In this document: positions 24,081 to 31,982 of the stretch, one piece after another
Layout: every line of letters begins with the position of its first letter
Numbering within the stretch: the stretch's first letter is position 1
Source: Candidatus Thorarchaeota archaeon MP11T_1
GTDB lineage: Archaea > Asgardarchaeota > Thorarchaeia > Thorarchaeales > Thorarchaeaceae
DNA: 39,392 nucleotides
Assembly (NCBI GenBank): GCA_002825515.1
Contig: PJET01000108.1
Span: 1-39,392, forward strand
Direction: 5' to 3'
Program-made: the position numbers and the translations under genes
The notes under the pieces: generated by a model
Told to the model about the DNA's origin: nothing
The model's database searches: none
The model's input: only the letters and a program-made list of their open reading frames with translations

Positions 24081-25301
24081 TTAGTCGATTTCAATAACGC
24101 CAAGCTCCCTCTGGACTGCTTCAAATAGCACACTTGCCAGGGTGTGCAGTACTTCTGGATCTTCAGAGAGGACATCAATCCTCAACTTTGAAAGATCATC
24201 ATTGAGTCGTCCAACAAGTGTGAGAGTGACTACCAATTTGGTTCGATGAATTCGTCCTGTCGCTGCACCAGATATTATACCCATGAACATGTTCTCTTTC
24301 TTTGTACTCTCAGACTGAATCAAATGAAGATTCCAGTCTTGAAAAAGATCTTTGAGAATATCAAAAAGCTCTGCTGCTTCTACAGTCAGGGAATGTTCTC
24401 TGTTCCATTCTTTCATCTCGGATTTCAAACTGAGCATCTCTTCTGGTGTCATCTCTAGCGGAACTACTTGTTCAAAGAGTGACCTTACAAAGATGTTGCC
24501 TGAGATTGCTGCGATATCTTCACCTTTTGAATCAATAAATTGAACTGATGTGACGAATTCTCCCTCGACTATTTCGTCGGTTACTTTGAAACCAAAGATT
24601 ATCGCTTCACTACCTCCCGGTTCAATTGTTTCAATACTCTGGCTTAGCGAGTCAATAGGTTTTAGACTCTCATTCGGATAGAGCAATACTTTGATGGAAA
24701 CCTCATAAATTGGTTCTAGGCTATTATTCTCTATAGTCATACCAAATTCAAGACTTTCTGGAGCAGCCGTATAGGTACTGACCACCTCCACATCTTCCGA
24801 CGTTTTTAGCGGTATAACATCTGTATCAAGAAGTATTTCCGCTGGATTCTCCCATTTCTCTGGAATTCGAGTTCCATGGTCCTTCTCTATGGCATTTTTC
24901 TCAAGCCAATCTAGGGAATATTTGATTGCATTTTTCACAGTTTCATTATTATCAACCAAGTATGGTTTGAGAATATCAATCGCTTCTTTGTCTTCAGTGT
25001 AGGCTAGCATTCCTGCAGCTACTGTTCGAACCATCGGGTTCTCGTCATTTAGAGATATATCCAGTGCTTCGAAGGCCTCTTCACCAAACTCCCCAAGCCT
25101 ACAGACTGCCATTAATTTAAGGTCGTCTTCTCCAGTCAGAGCTGCATCTTTGCAGGCTTGAATACTAGTTAGATTGGCCAACATCTTGTTTACAGTATCA
25201 TCAGGTTTCTTCATTATTAGCTTCATCGCTTTTTTCAACCGGTCGACTGTATCACTTCCGCCCAAAGCTGAATCAATGGAACGATCCGTTTTCTTGACCA
25301 A
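24081..25301 (-). CDS. HEAT-repeat protein with adaptin/coatomer-like ear (appendage) domain
   Basis: 406 residues from TTG 25301, with AGGGGG about eight bases upstream. Residues ~45-137 form two to three HEAT-type helical repeats (LKLMAVCRLGEFGEEAFEAL, NPMVRTVAAGMLAYTEDKEA). After a linker, residues ~169-275 look like an Ig-like beta-sandwich (LEFGMTIENNSLEPIYEVSI, IEPGGSEAIIFGFKV). Residues ~280-400 form a mixed alpha/beta end (MKEWNREHSLTV, FDILKDLFQDWNLHLI, GIISGAATGRIHRTKLVVTL). HEAT solenoid, then beta-sandwich, then platform is the layout of the gamma-COP and adaptin appendage regions. The last part resembles the gamma-COP platform in the order W-x-E, helix, short strand, GxxxG, strand. 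This is my reading, not an alignment. It is divergent from the WD40 gene, with 171 bases between. Confidence 0.7.
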   Translation of the reverse strand: MVKKTDRSIDSALGGSDTVDRLKKAMKLIMKKPDDTVNKMLANLTSIQACKDAALTGEDDLKLMAVCRLGEFGEEAFEALDISLNDENPMVRTVAAGMLAYTEDKEAIDILKPYLVDNNETVKNAIKYSLDWLEKNAIEKDHGTRIPEKWENPAEILLDTDVIPLKTSEDVEVVSTYTAAPESLEFGMTIENNSLEPIYEVSIKVLLYPNESLKPIDSLSQSIETIEPGGSEAIIFGFKVTDEIVEGEFVTSVQFIDSKGEDIAAISGNIFVRSLFEQVVPLEMTPEEMLSLKSEMKEWNREHSLTVEAAELFDILKDLFQDWNLHLIQSESTKKENMFMGIISGAATGRIHRTKLVVTLTLVGRLNDDLSKLRIDVLSEDPEVLHTLASVLFEAVQRELGVIEID

Positions 25302-25472
25302 GAGTTTTCCCCCTGTCGAAGGCTTGAGTGACAGAAGATAATGATATTTGTGATGTGACTTAGTTTGTTGGTGCGCTAGGTCAATTCAGAAGAAAAACCT
25401 GAATTATTGACATATTAACAACACTTTTACGCTGACTAAGTTTCGACGCATCAAAAACGGTCATCTGAGTGC

Positions 25473-26609
25473 GTGACACAAATGGAGATTCAAGAAACTT
25501 CGATATTTCTGAAACCAGTAATCCTGAAAGGTCAAGCTGACCATGGATCTGAGGTAACTCGAAGGTTTGTTATGAATAGAGTCGGACGCATGTTTGCTGC
25601 AGCATTGCAGGATCGAAGTATTCGACTGTATGCAGCTGATAGCGGTGAAGAGATGCAAAGGATGCAAGATGATTTCTTGTGTACTTCTATTGCCTTTAGT
25701 CCAAGAGGTGATATCGTCGCTTCTGGAAGTGTTGAACGCGTTGTGAAACTCTGGGATATTAAAACCGGAGATTGTCTTGCAACATTGAAAGGTCATGATT
25801 ATCCAGTTCTTGCACTTGCTTTCTCTCCTGATGGCAATGAATTAGTTTCTGGAAGTGGCGATACAACCCTAATGATTTGGGATACTGAAAATCATTCACA
25901 ACTTCATCATATGAAAGGACACGGGTTCTATGTCGTAACATGCGACTGGGACCCGAATGGGAATCGAATTGTTTCAGGATCTGTGGACGCAAATATCTGT
26001 GAATGGGACTCAAACTCTGGTAGAATGATTCATCGCCATAGCGAACATCGTGCAGCAGTGCAACAAGTCCGTTTTACTCCAGATGGATCTCGCCTCGCAT
26101 CAGGTTCATCTGACCTACACTTGATTCTTTGGAACTCATCTGGAACACCTATGAAGGTAGACCATATACTTCAAGGCCATAGTACAGAAGTTCGAGCTCT
26201 CTCCTTTAGTGAGGATGGTAAATACCTTGCCTCTGGATCCAGTGATAAAACCATCTATCTCTGGGATACTGAAAAATTATCTATACAAGGAGAAGCCACA
26301 ACCATGGGTGAAATTGATGGGATTGAGTGGTATCCCAAGACTTCTTCTTTCCTGACTGCTGATAATTCAGGTGCTATCATTCGATGGGAAGTGACTGACC
26401 TGGCAGCTACAATGGCTCCCTTTGAAGCACTCTTAGAGGAACTCAAATCTAAACTAAGCTCTGACACGAGAGATGAATATATCAAAAGATTTGAAGACCT
26501 CTGCGCTAATTATGATGAGGAAACTTTAGCAACCAAGAAAATTTTCTATCTAGTATGGCAATGTAAACGCGAATTGGGTCTATTGAAAGGAACAACAAGG
26601 AAAACCTAA
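25473..26609 (+). CDS. Seven-bladed WD40 beta-propeller protein with helical tail
   Basis: 378 residues from GTG 25473. Seven repeats can be followed by their closing strands: IRLYAAD, VKLWDIK, LMIWDTE, ICEWDSN, LILWNSS, IYLWDTE and IIRWEVT, with repeated GH and SPDGxxxxSGS turns. This fills about residues 35-305, one complete propeller for protein-protein contacts. The last ~70 residues are helical and charged (LEELKSKLSSDTRDEYIKR, YDEETLATKKIFYLVW), so the architecture is propeller then alpha-helical segment, as in some coat and scaffold proteins but far shorter. No signal peptide, hence cytosolic. It is divergent from the HEAT/ear gene and convergent with the second GTPase, 6 bases apart. 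Confidence 0.9.
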   Translation: MTQMEIQETSIFLKPVILKGQADHGSEVTRRFVMNRVGRMFAAALQDRSIRLYAADSGEEMQRMQDDFLCTSIAFSPRGDIVASGSVERVVKLWDIKTGDCLATLKGHDYPVLALAFSPDGNELVSGSGDTTLMIWDTENHSQLHHMKGHGFYVVTCDWDPNGNRIVSGSVDANICEWDSNSGRMIHRHSEHRAAVQQVRFTPDGSRLASGSSDLHLILWNSSGTPMKVDHILQGHSTEVRALSFSEDGKYLASGSSDKTIYLWDTEKLSIQGEATTMGEIDGIEWYPKTSSFLTADNSGAIIRWEVTDLAATMAPFEALLEELKSKLSSDTRDEYIKRFEDLCANYDEETLATKKIFYLVWQCKRELGLLKGTTRKT

Positions 26610-26622
26610 CGATTGCTAGGTT
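26603..26622. terminator. Small hairpin across the convergent WD40 and GTPase stop codons
   Basis: AACCTA (26603-26608) and TAGGTT (26617-26622) form a 6-bp stem with an 8-base loop. Both stop codons fall within it. It could serve as a two-way transcription end for the convergent pair; the stem is short. Confidence 0.25.
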
Positions 26623-27164
26623 GATGTCGTCTGACTGGTACTAGTAGATTCTTCAATCATCTTCCTACACAGATTGGCATAAGCTTCTTCCACATTCTCT
26701 CCAGTTAATGCACTAGACTCGACATACATGAAACTGTTGTTATTCGAGTATTCTTCTCCCTCTTCTGTAGCGACAACACGACTGTCTTTCAGATCTACTT
26801 TGTTTGCTACTACAACTAAGGGTATCTCCTTCTGTAAATTACCAAAGGCTTCTTCCTTCCAGTTATCTATATTGAGAAATGTCCGTCTTCTAGTCACATC
26901 ATAAAGCAAGAGACCGCCTCTAGCACCTCTATAGAATCCTTGTCTTACAGATTCAAATCTTGGCTGACCTGCAAGATCCCATATCTGCAGAGTCACCTGG
27001 ACATTCAAATCGTCGAGTTGCAGTCTTTTGATTGCAAAGTCACTCCCGATGGTGCGTTTGTAGTCTGTATCGAAGAAGTTCTGGGTAAATCGAGTTGTCA
27101 TAGCAGTCTTGCCTACAGCACCGTCTCCAAGCATGACAATTTTGTAGCGGTACTCAGCAAGCAT
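26616..27164 (-). CDS. Second Rab/Ras-like small GTPase
   Basis: 182 residues from ATG 27164. The ATG at 27173 is directly against GGAG, whereas 27164 is ten bases from it and is preferred. G1 GDGAVGKTA, G2 threonine in YKRTIGSDFAIK, G3 WDLAGQPRF, G4 NKVD and G5 ESSALTG are all present, and the switch II glutamine is kept. YRGARGGLLLYDVTRRRTF and the IGxDF motif are strongly Rab-like. The C-terminus is a Ser/Thr tail (STSTSQTTST) without cysteine, so no prenylation. It is divergent, 135 bases away, from a Roadblock/LC7 gene, the usual regulator class of such GTPases (compare bacterial MglA/MglB), which suggests a switch pair. Confidence 0.93.
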   Translation of the reverse strand: MLAEYRYKIVMLGDGAVGKTAMTTRFTQNFFDTDYKRTIGSDFAIKRLQLDDLNVQVTLQIWDLAGQPRFESVRQGFYRGARGGLLLYDVTRRRTFLNIDNWKEEAFGNLQKEIPLVVVANKVDLKDSRVVATEEGEEYSNNNSFMYVESSALTGENVEEAYANLCRKMIEESTSTSQTTST

Positions 27165-27299
27165 GAAACTCATTCTCCGTACTCATCTTCAAAAGCCGAG
27201 GACATTTAAATCTCTACTGTCATTGATTCAATCTCACATTGTTTATTAGGGAAACGAATAACTCGAGGATAGACCGTTGGTTAAATGGAGATAATTAGA

Positions 27300-27680
27300 A
27301 TGAGTCGTCCTGACTACAGTGTTCTTCCAAAGATTCTTGAGCAAATGAATAAAGAGGGCGGATTCACACTCGCTGCTCTAGTCAGAGATGATGGGTTCTC
27401 TATCGCCTCAGCGGTTTCTTCCGGTGCTGATAGAGATGTTGTTGCTGCAGTTTCTGGGTTCATCTCAGACTCAGCTGAGAGAGTGCGAAAAGAATTGATG
27501 CTTGGCGACATCCGGGATATCAGCCTCAGATGCACGCAAGGAAAAGCAGTGTTCAAGAAGATTGGGACAAGTGGAAAACAAGCACTCATTTTAGCAGCAG
27601 TCATGCCACGTGGTGTAAGATATCATTCGCGACCAATCGGAAAAGCAGCAACGAGGATCAAACGTCTTTTGAAGTACTGA
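27300..27680 (+). CDS. Roadblock/LC7-domain protein, likely GTPase regulator
   Basis: 126 residues. ATG 27300 is preferred over ATG 27285 because GGAG at 27287-27290 lies nine bases before it. The compact alpha/beta domain reads LEQMNKEGGFTLAALVRDDG, FSIASAVSSGADRDVVAAV, a helix SDSAERVRKELMLGD, and strands RCTQGKAVFKKIG and ALILAAVMPRG. This is the order of the Roadblock/LC7 fold, found in MglB, dynein light chain and Ragulator subunits, where dimers act as GAP or platform for small GTPases. A basic tail (AATRIKRLLKY) follows. It is divergent from the Rab-like gene; TATA-like TTTATTAGG lies near 27242. Confidence 0.88.
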   Translation: MSRPDYSVLPKILEQMNKEGGFTLAALVRDDGFSIASAVSSGADRDVVAAVSGFISDSAERVRKELMLGDIRDISLRCTQGKAVFKKIGTSGKQALILAAVMPRGVRYHSRPIGKAATRIKRLLKY

Positions 27681-27796
27681 TATTACCCCTGTAATAGCAA
27701 TCACTCAAATTGAGCATATGTCGACACCCTCAAAACATTCAAGTGACATATATCTCATTGAACCTTGCCGTTTCTCAAACCTAGGAGTGCTGCCAT

Positions 27797-28129
27797 TTGT
27801 CGGACAAAGAGACACGCGAGACATCGACTGAAGACGACGACTCGGAAACCATTGAAGTCGTTTTCTTCAAGTCCGACTCTTGCGCATTTTGTCCACGGGC
27901 AGAAGAGGTAATAAGAGAAACAATTGAAAACTTTGGCTCTGACGTATTTACATTGAAAGTGATTAACGTCAGTGAGAATCCAGAGGCTGCTGAAGAGTTT
28001 GGTATCTTTGCTCTACCAACCGTGATGATAGGTGGAGTATCAGTGACCGGTATCCCTGAACCAGACTTACTAATGAAGATGGTTCTCGGGGCTAAAGTTC
28101 TGACGAAAAAGAAGGATGAATCGAAATGA
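27797..28129 (+). CDS. Thioredoxin/glutaredoxin-like protein
   Basis: 110 residues from TTG 27797, with AGGAG nine bases upstream. After an acidic ~20-residue N-terminus comes a redoxin fold: VVFFKSDSCAFCPRAEEVI with a CAFC active site, VINVSENPEAAEEFGI, and the cis-proline segment ALPTVMIGG. It would reduce disulfides or act as a redox relay in the cytosol. The last codons overlap the start of the KaiC-like gene by four bases (ATGA), so translation is coupled and a redox role linked to the ATPases is likely. The N-terminus is unlike ordinary thioredoxin. Confidence 0.85.
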   Translation: MSDKETRETSTEDDDSETIEVVFFKSDSCAFCPRAEEVIRETIENFGSDVFTLKVINVSENPEAAEEFGIFALPTVMIGGVSVTGIPEPDLLMKMVLGAKVLTKKKDESK

Positions 28130-28872
28130 GCGACAGTACAATAGATCGAGTAAAAACTGGCATTCCCGGCCTCGATGAATTGATTGAGGGGGGTTTTCCT
28201 AGAGGTGATACAATCCTTGTCGCTGGAAAAGCTGGGACCGGAAAGAGTATTCTAGCTACTCAGTTCATCTATAAGGGAGCAACTGAGTATAATGAACCCG
28301 GTGTATTAGTAACCCTTGAAGAACCTCCTCATCTTATCAAGAGGAACATGCTTCGATTTGGTATGGATCTCGAGAAGCTTGAGAAGGAAAAAAAGATATC
28401 ACTAGTAGATTTGTCACCATCCAAAGAAGTAGCTCCAGTCACTATTGGAGAATATCCAAGTTTTGATCTTTCTGGTTTGGAGGCCATAATTCTCAATCAC
28501 GTGAAGAAACTAGACGCAAAACGCGTTGTTCTTGACACGCTCTCAATTATGGCATACAAGTTCAAAAGCAGAGATATTCTTCGAGAGGAATTCTTTAAAC
28601 TTGCTGCAAGTATCACCAGGACTGGCTGTACACTTCTTCTTACAAGCGAAATTCCAGCTCAAGAGCAAGGGTTCGGCGTATTTGACATCGAAGCCTTCTT
28701 AGCATCGGGTGTTATTGTACTTTACAACGAGAAAATAAGTGACACATCACGGTCTCGTTCGATTGAGGTTCTCAAACTGAGAGGCTCAAAACATAGTTCA
28801 AGGATTCATTCCATGAGAATAACTGACGAAGGAATCCGAGTATTCCCTGGAGAAATCAGTCCTGGGCGTTAA
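28126..28872 (+). CDS. KaiC-like RecA-fold ATPase, single domain
   Basis: 248 residues from ATG 28126. The KaiC opening TGIPGLDELIEGGFPRGDT leads to Walker A GKAGTGKS, catalytic-glutamate region VLVTLEEPP, and Walker B RVVLDTLSIM. RSRSIEVLKLRGSKHSS near the end is the family C-terminal motif. Single-domain archaeal KaiC-like proteins are signalling or switch ATPases whose partners are mostly unknown. It overlaps the redoxin gene and is followed by a second, more diverged family member and a helical-repeat protein, giving a four-gene operon. Confidence 0.92.
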   Translation: MSDSTIDRVKTGIPGLDELIEGGFPRGDTILVAGKAGTGKSILATQFIYKGATEYNEPGVLVTLEEPPHLIKRNMLRFGMDLEKLEKEKKISLVDLSPSKEVAPVTIGEYPSFDLSGLEAIILNHVKKLDAKRVVLDTLSIMAYKFKSRDILREEFFKLAASITRTGCTLLLTSEIPAQEQGFGVFDIEAFLASGVIVLYNEKISDTSRSRSIEVLKLRGSKHSSRIHSMRITDEGIRVFPGEISPGR

Positions 28873-28897
28873 TTGGAAAGATAGCGAGGATCATAAA

Positions 28898-29611
28898 GTG
28901 GTTGAGAATCAGGATGCACAAAAGGTGGTGCAACCACCATCCAAAGCCGCTCCTATGATTGGCGATCTTGTCAAATTTGGTCAACTTACGCAAGTATCTT
29001 ACATGTTGGTGGGTCCTCTTGGGTCAGGGAAGACCACCTATGCAGAGGCATTCCTCGCAGAAGGAATCTCATCGGGTTTTCCAGCAGTATTTGTCACCAC
29101 CGATGTTTCTCCACGAGTCATACGTAATGATATGAGTCGTCATGGTTGGACAATGGATGATGAAGAAGCATCAGGCAAGTTCATCTTCATTGACGGATAC
29201 TCGGAGCGAATGGGTGCACCAACTCTTGGTCCTGCAAGATCTTTAGCAAAGGTGGACGATATCAGTGAACTTGGAATAGTCCTATTAGAAGTTCTTGAGA
29301 ATCTTGTTGTTGCACGTGTTGTAGTTGACAGTCTTTCCACCTTGATTCTACATTCCACTCCTGCCACAATGCCACGAGCAGTTCAACGATTGAGTGGCAG
29401 GATTAAACAGGCATCACATAGTATCATGTATATTCTTGAGGAGGGCGTACACGAAGAGACAACATATGCTACTTTTTCCTACTTAGCTGATGCCGTTTTG
29501 AGGTTTAGAATTGATGATAGCGGTCCTATACCCCGCCATCAACTCAGAATGGAGCGTATGAGAGGGACTGACACCTCTCGGGAGTGGCATGATTTCATAA
29601 TCCAGCGATAA
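28898..29611 (+). CDS. Diverged KaiC-like RecA-fold ATPase
   Basis: 237 residues from GTG 28898, with GAGGA seven bases upstream. The N-terminal KaiC signature (T-G-x-x-G-x-D) is missing and replaced by a Lys/Pro-rich lead. Walker A is GPLGSGKT, a beta-strand VFVTTDVSPRVIR takes the place of the usual VTLEEPP, so the catalytic Glu is replaced by Asp-Val, and Walker B is RVVVDSLSTLIL. It may bind ATP with weak hydrolysis and work with the neighbouring KaiC-like protein. The end, LRMERMRGTDTSREWHDF, corresponds to the LRGSKHS region of the family. Confidence 0.85.
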   Translation: MVENQDAQKVVQPPSKAAPMIGDLVKFGQLTQVSYMLVGPLGSGKTTYAEAFLAEGISSGFPAVFVTTDVSPRVIRNDMSRHGWTMDDEEASGKFIFIDGYSERMGAPTLGPARSLAKVDDISELGIVLLEVLENLVVARVVVDSLSTLILHSTPATMPRAVQRLSGRIKQASHSIMYILEEGVHEETTYATFSYLADAVLRFRIDDSGPIPRHQLRMERMRGTDTSREWHDFIIQR

Positions 29612-29654
29612 TTGTTTTCTGTGAAACCTTTAAAGCAGGAAAAGAGAGCAACCA

Positions 29655-31973
29655 TTGGCAGGAGAGGTCCTATTGCACGAAATGCTGATAGCTACATTGA
29701 GAGACATACTCTGCGCAAACCTGTCTCTCGATGATGGCCTCTCAGCGGTTCAGAATATTCCATTCGATGATAGTGCTGAAGCAAACACACTCTATGATAC
29801 AGCACGTGCAATTGAGGAGATAATTCTTCGTAGACCCGGGCTTGCTAGTGCCAAGCTTGCTGAATTATCAATTCGATTATCCTTCCACAAGAACCGCGTG
29901 ATTTCTGAACTGCTCTTGCTGCTTGATACGAGATACACTAACAGTTTTAGACGCACGGAATACGAGCTTCTTCCAGATGTTGAAGCTATACCAAATCTCA
30001 TTGATTTACTCGGTGAGCTTTCACAAGCACTTAGTTCTTCAATTCGTCTTAATCTTAGACCTCTACTACCTTTCTTGGCAGATGAGGTTCTTATGACACT
30101 TAATTCGATTTTTGATAGACGTCATGAGGGAACCACAAACCTTGCCTTATATGAGGTACACAATCTCGCATGGGTTTTAGCTGAGGAAGGCTTCTTTGAG
30201 GGCGCTGAATTACTTCTCAATCGGTTGATTGAGATAAGCAAAGAGATTGGTTTGAAAGACTTTGAATTTGAGTTGACATTTGACCATTCCTGTGTTCTGA
30301 CAGAACTCCGACTATTCGAAGATGCCCGTCAGCGGCTGAAGGATCTAGAACAGAAGGCTAGATCAATGAATGATCCCCTTTGGCTTGCAGCAATAAACCT
30401 CCAACTGGGTGTTAATGAAACACGAGATGACTCCGTCTCGCATTATACCGCACGTGATATTAGTGACAAAGCAGCAGAACTCTATGATTTGGCTCTTAGT
30501 GCTAAACTTGTGGGAAAAGATGAAGTTGGGTTAGCTCACCTTGTGATTGGTTCTAGTATCTTGGCAAATGGTTGGCGTGAGGGTGTTCCACAAGCTATTG
30601 ATCGATTGCAACTCGGACTCAAGATTTTCCAAAGTATAGACGAACTCGATACAAGTCATAAAGTGCACATGTTCAAAACTCAAGCAGGACTTGGTTTTGC
30701 TCACGGATTACTTAGCGATCATGAGAACATTACGAAAGCCATAGAATATTTTGAAGCGGCTAAAGAATCACTCTCGGATTTGAAGAATGTTTATCCTGAT
30801 GTTGACCTTGAAGCCGCTAGAACCGAGAATGCAATTGGTTGGGCATGTCTCTGTACAGAATGTGATGAGTTTTGGCCAATTGGTATGGAGGCTTTTGAGA
30901 AAGCTGTGAAACTCAGAGAGGATCTCTTCGCTGAAGGACGTGTATCAGAAATTGAGCTCATCGGGACTCGGATGGGATTAGCACTTTCAAAGATGCGTGT
31001 TATAGAAAGGTCAGATATGAATATCCAAGATCCTCTTCGCGAGATTCTTGTGCAATATGTACCTCTCTTTCCAACTGATAATCGTGCTTTTGTAGAGGTG
31101 GCAATTGCAACCTATAATGTCGTTTGGTTGCTAACTCGACATGGAGGCACCATTCCACCTAGACTCATGAGGCTTCTAGAAGATATCGATAGGCTACTTA
31201 TTGATGTACAAGTGGATGATAATTCAATCTTCATCAATGGGGTATCTCTAGTTGTGCCATTCATAGAGAGTTCATGGAATATTCTTCTTGAGAGATCCAA
31301 GACTATGAGTCAAAGTGGATCAGAGCTTGCTGATGTGGCTGGATTAATTGCTGCTCTATCAACTGCCAAGATAAATTTGAGCGCGCTAAACCTTGAGGTT
31401 GGTGGACGTATTCAACCTCCTGTGGATGATTCAGTCTTGGAAGCCGACCCTCTTTTAGCTCAGTATTGGTTAGGTCAGACATATCTTGTTCAGACGATAA
31501 GAGCATTTTATAACAACAAGGACTACTCTGAATTGGCTACAGGCTTCTACGGAGCTGCAATTGCATTTGGTGATGTTCTTCGAATAGAACCATCATTTCC
31601 TGAGTCTTCAGAGTTCATTAAAGCTGCTTCGTCATCGATATCAAAGCTTTTACGTCGTTTTTCATTAGCACTTGAAAATCACTATGCCGCATATGTAGAC
31701 AGGAGCAAGTTTCCTGGTACTCCTGTGGTATCAGATCAAGCTCAATATGACTACCTTTTGGCTGAGGATTGGCTTGGCCTAATCAAAATTGCTAACGCCT
31801 ATCTTCAAATGGTCGAACAATCAGAAATGGTTGAAGCACAGCCCTACCTTAATGCGGTTTTTTCAAATCTAAATCGAGCACTTTTGATGATTGATAGTGT
31901 TTCTCTAGTTGACCGAAGAGTTCTATCTTTACTTGGCAATATTTTGAATAAAAGGTTCTATCTTCGCCTTTAA
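29655..31973 (+). CDS. Large TPR-like alpha-helical repeat protein, unknown function
   Basis: About 770 residues. The start is ambiguous: TTG 29655 is the longest frame, TTG 29673 has GGAGAGG just before it, and ATG 29682 is also possible. The protein is all-helical with TPR-like pairs, for example ALYEVHNLAWVLAEEGFFEG, then AELLLNRLIEISKEIG, and KAIEYFEAAKESLSDLKNV. There is no enzyme motif, signal peptide or membrane segment. It would be a scaffold. It follows the two KaiC-like ATPases by 43 bases on the same strand, and probably binds one of them or the redoxin. Conserved domains outside the TPR-like middle are not recognised. Confidence 0.75.
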   Translation: MAGEVLLHEMLIATLRDILCANLSLDDGLSAVQNIPFDDSAEANTLYDTARAIEEIILRRPGLASAKLAELSIRLSFHKNRVISELLLLLDTRYTNSFRRTEYELLPDVEAIPNLIDLLGELSQALSSSIRLNLRPLLPFLADEVLMTLNSIFDRRHEGTTNLALYEVHNLAWVLAEEGFFEGAELLLNRLIEISKEIGLKDFEFELTFDHSCVLTELRLFEDARQRLKDLEQKARSMNDPLWLAAINLQLGVNETRDDSVSHYTARDISDKAAELYDLALSAKLVGKDEVGLAHLVIGSSILANGWREGVPQAIDRLQLGLKIFQSIDELDTSHKVHMFKTQAGLGFAHGLLSDHENITKAIEYFEAAKESLSDLKNVYPDVDLEAARTENAIGWACLCTECDEFWPIGMEAFEKAVKLREDLFAEGRVSEIELIGTRMGLALSKMRVIERSDMNIQDPLREILVQYVPLFPTDNRAFVEVAIATYNVVWLLTRHGGTIPPRLMRLLEDIDRLLIDVQVDDNSIFINGVSLVVPFIESSWNILLERSKTMSQSGSELADVAGLIAALSTAKINLSALNLEVGGRIQPPVDDSVLEADPLLAQYWLGQTYLVQTIRAFYNNKDYSELATGFYGAAIAFGDVLRIEPSFPESSEFIKAASSSISKLLRRFSLALENHYAAYVDRSKFPGTPVVSDQAQYDYLLAEDWLGLIKIANAYLQMVEQSEMVEAQPYLNAVFSNLNRALLMIDSVSLVDRRVLSLLGNILNKRFYLRL

Positions 31974-31982
31974 GCTCAACCT

